A program made the translations under genes and the position numbers. A stretch of 45,261 bases of DNA from an uncultured Prevotellaceae bacterium. Lineage in GTDB: Bacteria > Bacteroidota > Bacteroidia > Bacteroidales > Bacteroidaceae. This document shows positions 39,497-45,261 of the stretch, in pieces. The stretch is taken from assembly GCA_900314985.1 (NCBI GenBank), contig OMXL01000029.1, forward strand, positions 1 to 45,261. Reading direction: 5' to 3'. How positions within the stretch are numbered: position 1 is the stretch's first letter; each line of letters opens with the position of its first letter. The notes beneath the pieces are model-generated. The model searched no databases. It was not told the DNA's origin and was given only the letters and a program-made list of their open reading frames with translations.

Positions 39497-39524
39497 AGTG
39501 AATAGTGAATAGTGAATAGTGAAA
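39497..39524. repeat. four 7-bp repeats between the oxidoreductase and cysS genes
   Basis: AGTGAAT is repeated three times exactly (39497-39517) and a fourth time as AGTGAAA. The array starts 10 bases upstream of the cysS -7 element and stops 4 bases before the oxidoreductase stop codon. Confidence 0.92.
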
Positions 39525-39528
39525 AAAT

Positions 39529-40497
39529 TTAATCCATCGGATAGCGCACATCCCACTTCTTACGAAGGTCGTCCATCAGCTGCATGATGTAGAGCATCTC
39601 CTGATGCGGCATCTCACGGGGTTCGAGCAGTCCCTCTTTAAGAGCCTGACGACAGGTCATGAACTGATACTCATAGCCTGTAATCTGCTGAGGTACGCGG
39701 ATGGTCTCTACATAGGTGCGGTCAGGACCGTTGACGGTGATGGTCTGCGGATTGTTGACATTGTCGATGATGAGGTTGCCCTCGGTACCAGCAATGACGC
39801 CGATGTTGTCACCTACACACGAGGCGCTGGACTGTACATTGGCCACCACGCCATCTTCGAGAATGATGGTGATGGTGTTGGTCAGGTCCATCCCCGTATC
39901 AGACTTCACGCAGTAGCCGTCGATGGTCTTGATGGCGCTGTCGTTAAACATGCGGACGAAGTTGATGACATAGACACCGAGGTCGAGAAGGGCACCGCCA
40001 CAGAGGTCTGGACGGAAGATGCGCTCCTTCTGGCCCATGGAATAGCCCAGCGTGGCAGTAATCAGTTTTGGAGTACCGATACGCCCGTCGGTAATGAGGT
40101 TGCGGACGATGTTAACGGCAGGCTGATAGCGTGTCCAGATGGCTTCTGCGAGGAAGACACCACGCTCATGAGCCAGGTCGATAATCTCTTTCGTCTGTCG
40201 GGCATTAGCCATAAAGGCCTTCTCTACCAGACAAGGTTTGCCAGCCATGATGGCCTGCTTGGTGACGTCGTAGTGGTGTGAGTGGGGCGTGCCGACATAG
40301 ACCAGGTCTACGTCAGGGTCAGCCAACAGTTCTGCATAGGAGCCATAGGCTTTCTTGATGCCCCACTTGGCTGCGAAGGCCTGCGCCGTCTCCAGTTTTC
40401 TGGAACCAACGGCGTAAGCCTCACAGGTGTTCAGTCCGTTCAAGGTGGTGGCTGCCTTGTCGGCAATCCGCCCCGTACCGATAATACCTACTCTCAT
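39529..40497 (-). CDS. Gfo/Idh/MocA family oxidoreductase
   Basis: A 322-residue NAD(P)-dependent sugar or inositol oxidoreductase type protein. The Rossmann start is MRVGIIGTGRIADKAATTL; VDLVYVGTPHSHHYDVTKQAI and GKPCLVEKAFMANARQTKEI carry the family's EKP-like motif, here EKA, in which the Lys is conserved. The C-terminal domain has LLDLGVYVINFVRMF. No signal is present, so it is cytoplasmic. Its start overlaps the stop of the alcohol dehydrogenase remnant (ATGA), which keeps coupled translation. The substrate is not predictable. Confidence 0.9.
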   Translation of the reverse strand: MRVGIIGTGRIADKAATTLNGLNTCEAYAVGSRKLETAQAFAAKWGIKKAYGSYAELLADPDVDLVYVGTPHSHHYDVTKQAIMAGKPCLVEKAFMANARQTKEIIDLAHERGVFLAEAIWTRYQPAVNIVRNLITDGRIGTPKLITATLGYSMGQKERIFRPDLCGGALLDLGVYVINFVRMFNDSAIKTIDGYCVKSDTGMDLTNTITIILEDGVVANVQSSASCVGDNIGVIAGTEGNLIIDNVNNPQTITVNGPDRTYVETIRVPQQITGYEYQFMTCRQALKEGLLEPREMPHQEMLYIMQLMDDLRKKWDVRYPMD

Positions 40498-40643
40498 CCT
40501 CGTGCCATTTTATAAATAGCCTCCATATCCTCTGCCTTGAGCACCTTCGTGCCACCATATTTCTTTACCAGCAGAGCCACCTGTTCCTCACTCTGTTCTC
40601 CAAAAACCACCTCTGTCGGTGCATAGTAATTAAAGTCTTTCAT
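40494..40643 (-). pseudogene. iron-containing alcohol dehydrogenase, only both ends left
   Basis: A 49-residue ORF that joins two ends of an iron-containing (butanol type) alcohol dehydrogenase. MKDFNYYAPTEVVFGEQSEE and VKKYGGTKVL are the usual N-terminus; KAEDMEAIYKMARG is a usual C-terminus. About 330-340 central residues, with the NAD and metal sites, are missing, and the frame is kept across the joint. The ATGA overlap with the next gene is still in place, so the downstream end is native. Either a real deletion or, as with rplB and rpsC, an assembly fault. A short peptide might still be made. The in-frame extension up to 40706 belongs to no homologue and is left out. Confidence 0.8.
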
Positions 40644-40675
40644 AACAGTTCTGTTTTTATGTCTATTAATACAAA

Positions 40676-42415
40676 TTATTCCATGTTCAGGGCATCGAGC
40701 CAGCAAAGGAAGGCGACGAGCGAGGCATTCCAGTTGATGGCAATCTCGTTAGAGGCGTATGACTCCATCGCGTCGACATACGATTCGTCGGCCACATTCG
40801 AGGGATAGACGGCAGTGCCCAGATTGTTCTTGTCCTGCTGTCCAGGGTTCGGACCACCCACCAGCATGCCAGGGTAGGGCGCCTTGATACCGTCAGCCTC
40901 TGACGGACGGTGGTGAGGATGCATCGGACTCTTGTCGCCAAAGCCCGTCACGTAGCAGTAGCCCGTAGCGTTACGGCCCAGAAGATAGTCGGCATTCTGG
41001 AGGGCATAGCGACGATACTTCGTATTACGCTGCATGTTGTCGGCAAAGAGTAGTGCTATGGCTTGACAGCAGCAGTACTCGGCCAGACAGCCCCAGCCAA
41101 AGTCTTTGCGATGGTTGCCGTAGGGCGACTGAAACGACGACTGTTCCACATCCTTGATAGCCTCGTCACAGTAAGCATACAACTGCTCATACATGTCACC
41201 GCCAATCTTCCATGCTGCTTCAGACTGTGCCTTGGCATCGGTGAGCATGTGGTTGTTTGCCATCCATTCGAAGGCACCCAGTGAGGCGACATTACCCCAT
41301 GAAGGGGTGGTAAACATCTTAGGCTCATACTGCTGGGCATCGTCTAGATAACACTGCTTACCCGTCAGACGATAGAGGGCGGTAGCAGCCCAGAAGAATT
41401 CGTCGTTGGCGCTGAAGTCGCCATAGGTACCCGTGCTCACGGCAGGGTCCTTCAGCGTATGCTGCATGTAGAATGCCTTGGGGTGCTCCTTGGCCCACTG
41501 GTAGGCACGCTCTGCCATTGCTGAGGCTTGTGCGCTAAAGCCAGGATAGTCCTGCTGGTAGGGCTCAAAGAGTCGGGCGGCATCAGCCATCACGGCAGCA
41601 AAGTCGAGCGTGGCGGTGACGCTCTTGGCTACCACGTAGCGCTGTTGCTTACAGTCTGTGGGCATGATGAAACCCTCAAAGTTGGGCGTGGTCAACTTAT
41701 GATAGACACCTCCGTCATAGGGGTCTTGCATGGTGAGGAACCACTTGAGGTTGAACATCATCTCATCCAGCAGGTCGGGCGTGGCATTGCCGCTCTCAGG
41801 GATGTTGGTCTTGAGTTGGGCGAAATACTCAGGGAACTGTTCGTAGGCGGCAAACATCAGACCGATGCTGAAGGCAGAGTTCACCACATATTTATTATAG
41901 TCACCTGCATCGTACCAACCGTAGGGCGAACTGATGACCGTACCAGTGGGACGTAGCGGTGAGGCAGCAGAGTTGTGTACCAGCACTTTGGTGTCGGCAT
42001 GTCCCAATGGACGACGATAGACAGCGTCATCAATTGCCACACCCGAGCGAATCAGGTAGAAGAGACGCAGTGATGCCGTAGCAATGTCGTGATAAGGCTG
42101 TTCATTGACGTGCAGCACGCACTGCTCATCGCCCAGTGTGATGCGGTAGTCGCCAGTAGCCGTTAAGTCACCGAGGTTGACAACATAGCGTGTCTTCTGT
42201 GACAGTGGAGAGATGGCCTTCCGTACTCCTTTTGCTTTCAGTACCTTACCGGAAGGTGTCGTGATACGTAGTTTGTTGACAGCATTCGTACCTTCGACAA
42301 CGACGACTTTCTCTTGTTGTGGGTAGCAGCCCACCTGGTTACGACGGATATTAGCGTGCTGTGCCATTGCACTTAATGGCAGCAGGAGGGCTAGTGTCCA
42401 TAATAATTGTTTCAT
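40676..42415 (-). CDS. secreted GH9 cellulase/endoglucanase
   Basis: A 579-residue glycoside hydrolase family 9 enzyme with signal peptide MKQLLWTLALLLPLSAMAQ. An N-terminal Ig-like domain (about 22-105, IRRNQVGCYPQQEKVVVV) precedes the (alpha/alpha)6 barrel. Catalytic marks are SSPYGWYDAGDYNKYVVN (DAGD near 169-172, the base), the His-rich VTGFGDKSPMHPHHRPSEADG and the general acid Glu in ESYASNEIAINWNA (about 557). It cuts beta-1,4-glucans with inversion. It ends 32 bases before the dehydrogenase remnant and starts 29 bases after the sensor gene, so all are likely one transcript. No sorting motif is present. Confidence 0.93.
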   Translation of the reverse strand: MKQLLWTLALLLPLSAMAQHANIRRNQVGCYPQQEKVVVVEGTNAVNKLRITTPSGKVLKAKGVRKAISPLSQKTRYVVNLGDLTATGDYRITLGDEQCVLHVNEQPYHDIATASLRLFYLIRSGVAIDDAVYRRPLGHADTKVLVHNSAASPLRPTGTVISSPYGWYDAGDYNKYVVNSAFSIGLMFAAYEQFPEYFAQLKTNIPESGNATPDLLDEMMFNLKWFLTMQDPYDGGVYHKLTTPNFEGFIMPTDCKQQRYVVAKSVTATLDFAAVMADAARLFEPYQQDYPGFSAQASAMAERAYQWAKEHPKAFYMQHTLKDPAVSTGTYGDFSANDEFFWAATALYRLTGKQCYLDDAQQYEPKMFTTPSWGNVASLGAFEWMANNHMLTDAKAQSEAAWKIGGDMYEQLYAYCDEAIKDVEQSSFQSPYGNHRKDFGWGCLAEYCCCQAIALLFADNMQRNTKYRRYALQNADYLLGRNATGYCYVTGFGDKSPMHPHHRPSEADGIKAPYPGMLVGGPNPGQQDKNNLGTAVYPSNVADESYVDAMESYASNEIAINWNASLVAFLCWLDALNME

Positions 42416-42444
42416 GGTCTATTCAGTGTTTTACGATAATAATG

Positions 42445-43914
42445 TTATTCTTGATGATTCTGATTGTTGGCAGCCTCGCCCAACTCGTGAGTCAGACGAC
42501 TGATGTCCTTGGCACTCTCCTGCATGCGAGTCGTGATGTCCTCCACCTCGTCGGTCTCCAGACTGTGAAGACTGACAGCAAGCACCTGAGCGAAGCCACT
42601 GATAATGTTAAGCGGTGTACGTATCTCGTGATACATGAAGTGGATGAGTTCCGTCTTACGACGGTTGGTGTCGAGTTTAAGCTTATAGGCCTCAGTCAGT
42701 TGTGAGTTGAGCGTGGAGAGCTCGGCATTGGTGTTGCGGATGTCGTTGACCGTCTGAGCGAGTGACTTCTGCATGAGAATGAAACTGTTGGTCAGTCGTC
42801 CCACACTGTCGTGGCGCGTACTCTCTGGCAGAAGCTCGTCGAAATGCCCCTCGGCAATGCGATGGGCCTGTTCGTCGAGTTCCTGTAGTGGCAGTATGGC
42901 ATGGCGCACTGTCTGGTAGCAGAAGAGCATGAGCAAGAGGATGCCAAAGCCGATGATAACCCAGATGACGATAATCAGCTTGTTGTAGCGTGCATAGACA
43001 TCACTCTGTGGACAGACAATGGCGATGCTCCACTGGGTGTGCGGTACAGGACGGTAGAAGATAAAGGCTGGACGCCCGTCAACGATGGTCTGCATCATGC
43101 CACTATGCCCCGTAAGCATGCGACGTCCCAGCACCTTGACGTCGTTGACAGCCTTTGGGTCGGGATCGCTGAAGATGGTCTCATGAAGGAGTTTGGCCGT
43201 ATCGGGATGGACGAGGTAGGTGCCGTTGCGTCCTATCATGATAGCTGACGAGTTGGCATAGGGCTTCAGCTTAGTGACAGCCTCAGAGAGCCATTTCAGC
43301 GTGAGGCTGGCCGTGATGCTGCCCAGATAGTTTCCCTCTTCGTCACGCATGGGACAGCAGTAGGATGTGAGGTAGTCGGGCGAGGAGAGCGTACCCTCGT
43401 TATAGTCGTCGAAGCCGTCCACCCAGCAGGGCATGCCAAGGGTGCGTGGCGTCTTGTACCAGATAGCATCGAAGTACTCAAAGGGACCCTCGCGTACTGT
43501 CGTAATACTGTCGGAGCCTGGTGTCATGTCACGCAGCGAGTAGGCTGAGTAGTAGCGTCCCATCTCTGGGAAGAAATTGGGTTCCATGGAGATGGCCATA
43601 CCAGTGAGGAAGGGGTTCTCAATAACTGCACGGCGGGTGAAGACCAATAGGGAGTCTGGGTGCAGATGGTGGGGCGTGGTCGTTGCCAGGAAGTTGGTGA
43701 CGAGCTCTGTCTCTTCCATAATACCATTGATGCGCTCTGCCGTGTTGTCCAACAGTTGGGAAGCACGTTCGATGGCTGCGTTCTGGATGAAATGCTTACA
43801 ACGGTAGAGCAGGTAATTAAAGAGCAGGGAGAAGACCACCGTGACAATGAACACGATGAGCAGACCAAGGCGCAGCGAGAGGTGCTGCTGGATATATGGG
43901 ACGAGTCGTTTCAT
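42445..43914 (-). CDS. membrane sensor with dCache-like, HAMP and HisKA-like domains but no ATPase
   Basis: A 489-residue sensor. Two membrane segments (about 15-35, RLGLLIVFIVTVVFSLLFNY; and about 300-325, LIIVIWVIIGFGILLLMLF) enclose a large periplasmic dCache-type domain. HAMP (about 325-375) and a coiled coil follow, then an H-box, FMYHEIRTPLNIISGFAQVL, with phospho-acceptor His near 429. The protein ends 60 residues later, and there is no HATPase domain: no N, G1 or G2 box, here or in the genes beside it. It could be a phosphotransfer relay, a partner of a separate kinase, or a shortened kinase. It overlaps the upstream sensor gene by 4 bases (ATGA) and lies 29 bases before the GH9 gene. 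Confidence 0.85.
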   Translation of the reverse strand: MKRLVPYIQQHLSLRLGLLIVFIVTVVFSLLFNYLLYRCKHFIQNAAIERASQLLDNTAERINGIMEETELVTNFLATTTPHHLHPDSLLVFTRRAVIENPFLTGMAISMEPNFFPEMGRYYSAYSLRDMTPGSDSITTVREGPFEYFDAIWYKTPRTLGMPCWVDGFDDYNEGTLSSPDYLTSYCCPMRDEEGNYLGSITASLTLKWLSEAVTKLKPYANSSAIMIGRNGTYLVHPDTAKLLHETIFSDPDPKAVNDVKVLGRRMLTGHSGMMQTIVDGRPAFIFYRPVPHTQWSIAIVCPQSDVYARYNKLIIVIWVIIGFGILLLMLFCYQTVRHAILPLQELDEQAHRIAEGHFDELLPESTRHDSVGRLTNSFILMQKSLAQTVNDIRNTNAELSTLNSQLTEAYKLKLDTNRRKTELIHFMYHEIRTPLNIISGFAQVLAVSLHSLETDEVEDITTRMQESAKDISRLTHELGEAANNQNHQE

Positions 43915-44927
43915 GAGCTGGCGGGGTCTTTGATGAGTTGGTCCAGTAGTTCAATAATAGTCTCGCTGCCCTGTGTGATGTCTGTCTGCAGCGTCGTCAT
44001 CTCGCTCTTCGAGAGGTTCGGATAGTTCTGGCAGATGGCATTCGTGCTGCGGCAGAGCTGCTCCACGGGGGCAGCCATACGGTCAGTCATGTCGTGTAGG
44101 AACTTCGCCTTCTTCTTCTCATAGGCCTGGGCTTCGTCATAGGCAGCCTGCAACTCCGCATGTTGCTGGTTCAGCACGTTTTGCTTCTGTCTCATCTCAT
44201 AGATGTAGGCTGTTAGTTTGCGTTGCATCAGGAACAGACTGTTCTGCAGGCGTCCCGTCTCATATTGATGGTGTGAGTCATTAATCGGCGTTTCCAGTTT
44301 ACCTTGCGCAATAGCCTGTGCCGAGTCTGCCAGACTGTGCAGTGGTCGCAGATAGTGGGCAATGATGAAGAAGAGCACGATGAGCAGGAGGAATATGACG
44401 GGAGCTGCCCATGAAAGGAGTACTCTGTGCATACGTGCATATCTTCCGTAGATGTCTTCAGCAGGACATACGGCAGTGAGACAGTAGGGACGTTCGCCTA
44501 TTGGTTGTGAGAAAACATAGGTGTCCTTGTCCATCTGGTGGTAGCCTCCCACACTTCCTGTGATGTAGGTGTCAAACTGACTGCTGTCGCGGCGTGTGAC
44601 GAAGAGCTTGGCATTGGGCAGGGACTGTTGTATCTTTCCCAGCAGACTGTTCTCTTCGATGAGGTTCTCGATGCGTGAACGGTTGACATGTATCTCTTGT
44701 TTCTCCAGTCGTGCCATCATCTCTGCCTGTCGTAGTGTGTTGTCGATACGCAGAGCGGTATTCTCCAACGCCTGCATCGTCGTGTCGATGCTCTCGTCGC
44801 GAATGGTGTCTTGTGAGAAACGTGCCAGAAGGAAGATAACGATACCTGAGATGACCAGCACAAAGCTAGCCACCAACAGCGTCAGCTTCCATGTGAATGA
44901 GGTGCGTATCTTCTGAATGGGGTTCAT
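43911..44927 (-). CDS. second membrane sensor with HAMP and degenerate HisKA-like helix, no ATPase
   Basis: A 338-residue sensor that heads the operon. Membrane segments lie at about 13-35 (LTLLVASFVLVISGIVIFLLA) and 168-190 (WAAPVIFLLLIVLFFIIAHYL), with a small periplasmic domain between. HAMP (about 190-240, YLRPLHSLADSAQAIAQGKL) and a coiled coil lead to FLHDMTDRMAAPVEQLCRST, an H-box-like helix with His near 278 but without the usual E-R/S-P pattern. It ends 60 residues later with no ATPase domain, exactly like the next gene. The two overlap by ATGA. They may be paralogues that act as a pair. Close relatives in this phylum sometimes stand beside SpoIIE-type phosphatases, but none is here. 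Confidence 0.8.
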   Translation of the reverse strand: MNPIQKIRTSFTWKLTLLVASFVLVISGIVIFLLARFSQDTIRDESIDTTMQALENTALRIDNTLRQAEMMARLEKQEIHVNRSRIENLIEENSLLGKIQQSLPNAKLFVTRRDSSQFDTYITGSVGGYHQMDKDTYVFSQPIGERPYCLTAVCPAEDIYGRYARMHRVLLSWAAPVIFLLLIVLFFIIAHYLRPLHSLADSAQAIAQGKLETPINDSHHQYETGRLQNSLFLMQRKLTAYIYEMRQKQNVLNQQHAELQAAYDEAQAYEKKKAKFLHDMTDRMAAPVEQLCRSTNAICQNYPNLSKSEMTTLQTDITQGSETIIELLDQLIKDPASS

Positions 44928-44995
44928 AACACAAATAGTAGTTTTTTCATGTTGGTGTTTTGATATATATTATAGAAAATTAACAACAGAAAAGA

Positions 44996-45020
44996 AAAGC
45001 GAACCCCTTTGGCTCGCTTT
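44996..45020 (-). terminator. terminator of the CoA-transferase gene
   Basis: AAAGCGA (44996-45002) and TCGCTTT (45014-45020) form a 7-bp stem; on the minus strand a T-rich tract follows. It separates the gene at the right edge from the sensor operon. Confidence 0.75.
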
Positions 45021-45046
45021 CTTTTTGGGCTTTTCTATCAGTTTTC

Positions 45047-45261
45047 TTATTTGACATATTCTGCAAAGTCTGTCAGTTTCATGTCGCCCTTGCGAGCCAG
45101 TGTGTCGTGCATGGCGAAGGCGGCAGTGAGGTTGTGGCGGGTCTGTCCCATCTTGGCAATCTTCAGATAGTCCCACAGCAGCTGCTTGTAGTCGGGGTGA
45201 GCACAGTTCTCGATGATGCACTCAGCGCGCTGTGCAGGCGACTTGCCACGCAGGTCGGCAA
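45047..45261 (-). CDS. acetyl-CoA hydrolase/CoA-transferase family, C-terminal part only
   Basis: The last 70 or so residues of a gene that runs off the window: ADLRGKSPAQRAECIIENC, then AHPDYKQLLWDYLKIAKMG and QTRHNLTAAFAMHDTLARKG. This end is typical of acetyl-CoA hydrolase/succinyl-CoA:acetate CoA-transferase family enzymes, in which the ADLRGKSP segment follows the conserved EYG region. In Prevotella and relatives such enzymes make acetate or exchange CoA in fermentation. The stop is at 45047-45049 and a terminator follows. The active-site Glu lies outside the window. Confidence 0.8.
   Translation of the reverse strand, partial: ADLRGKSPAQRAECIIENCAHPDYKQLLWDYLKIAKMGQTRHNLTAAFAMHDTLARKGDMKLTDFAEYVK

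Noticed and set aside
9499-39524. CRISPR array as explanation of the short tandem repeats
   Set aside because: Units are 7-8 bp with no spacers and lie between or inside genes; no cas genes are present.
40644-40706. Extension of the alcohol dehydrogenase remnant to an upstream start
   Set aside because: The added residues overlap the GH9 end and resemble no dehydrogenase; MKDFNYYAPTE is the family start.
44970-45221. 83-residue minus-strand ORF at the right edge
   Set aside because: It is out of frame with the clear CoA-transferase family C-terminus that ends at 45047.

Overview
The window comes from a Bacteroidota chromosome, most probably Prevotella or a close Prevotellaceae relative from a gut or rumen. 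The evidence is Bacteroidota-type promoters (TTG, about 20 bp, then TAnnTTTG), A-rich rather than Shine-Dalgarno leaders, secreted proteins ending in a YDLQGRK-type C-terminal sorting motif, a TPR/AraC membrane regulator, and ribosomal proteins with Prevotella-like sequences. No RNA gene or CRISPR array was seen.

Layout. 1-3.3 kb: two 58-residue peptides that share an N-terminal pattern, then a secreted protein with two cleaved-adhesin domains. 3.3-3.8 kb: rpsJ alone, with its own promoter and terminator. 3.9-8.0 kb: an accessory block (TPR/AraC regulator, small membrane protein, truncated secreted ORF, S41-like lipoprotein) that separates rpsJ from the rest of its operon. 8.0-22.8 kb: the merged S10-spc-alpha cluster from rplC to rplQ, including secY, map, infA and rpoA. 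It has a strong promoter before rplC, another before rpsM and a strong terminator after rplQ. rplB and rpsC are both broken by internal deletions that shift the frame; because these genes are essential, an assembly fault must be excluded first. 22.9-23.7 kb: a glycine-zipper lipoprotein. 23.7-28.4 kb, minus strand: a five-gene operon (hypothetical, rpoN, PAP2-like membrane protein, purE, ispG). 28.5-31.1 kb: two tandem histidine acid phosphatases (phytase/MINPP-like). 31.1-32.8 kb, minus: a U32 protein and sufE. 32.9-35.3 kb: a secreted pectate lyase. 35.3-36.3 kb: a small membrane protein and a RAYT-type transposase remnant between two 18-bp repeats. 36.3-37.9 kb: a secreted esterase and a C1-like cysteine peptidase lipoprotein. 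38.0-40.6 kb, minus: cysS, a Gfo/Idh/MocA oxidoreductase and an alcohol dehydrogenase remnant. 40.7-44.9 kb, minus: a GH9 cellulase preceded by two membrane sensors that have HAMP and HisKA-like helices but no ATPase domain. The window ends inside an acetyl-CoA hydrolase/CoA-transferase gene.

Together the accessory genes point to a plant-polymer lifestyle: pectate lyase, cellulase, phytase-like phosphatases and an esterase, with sensors next to the cellulase. The other theme is repeat biology. Tandem 7-bp and 8-bp repeats sit just before many start codons and also inside coding sequences, notably in the linker before the sorting motif of both YDLQGRK-type proteins. A palindromic 21-bp element is shared by the rpoN end and the C1 peptidase gene, two inverted copies of a GC-rich palindrome lie inside ispG, and a RAYT transposase remnant is nearby.
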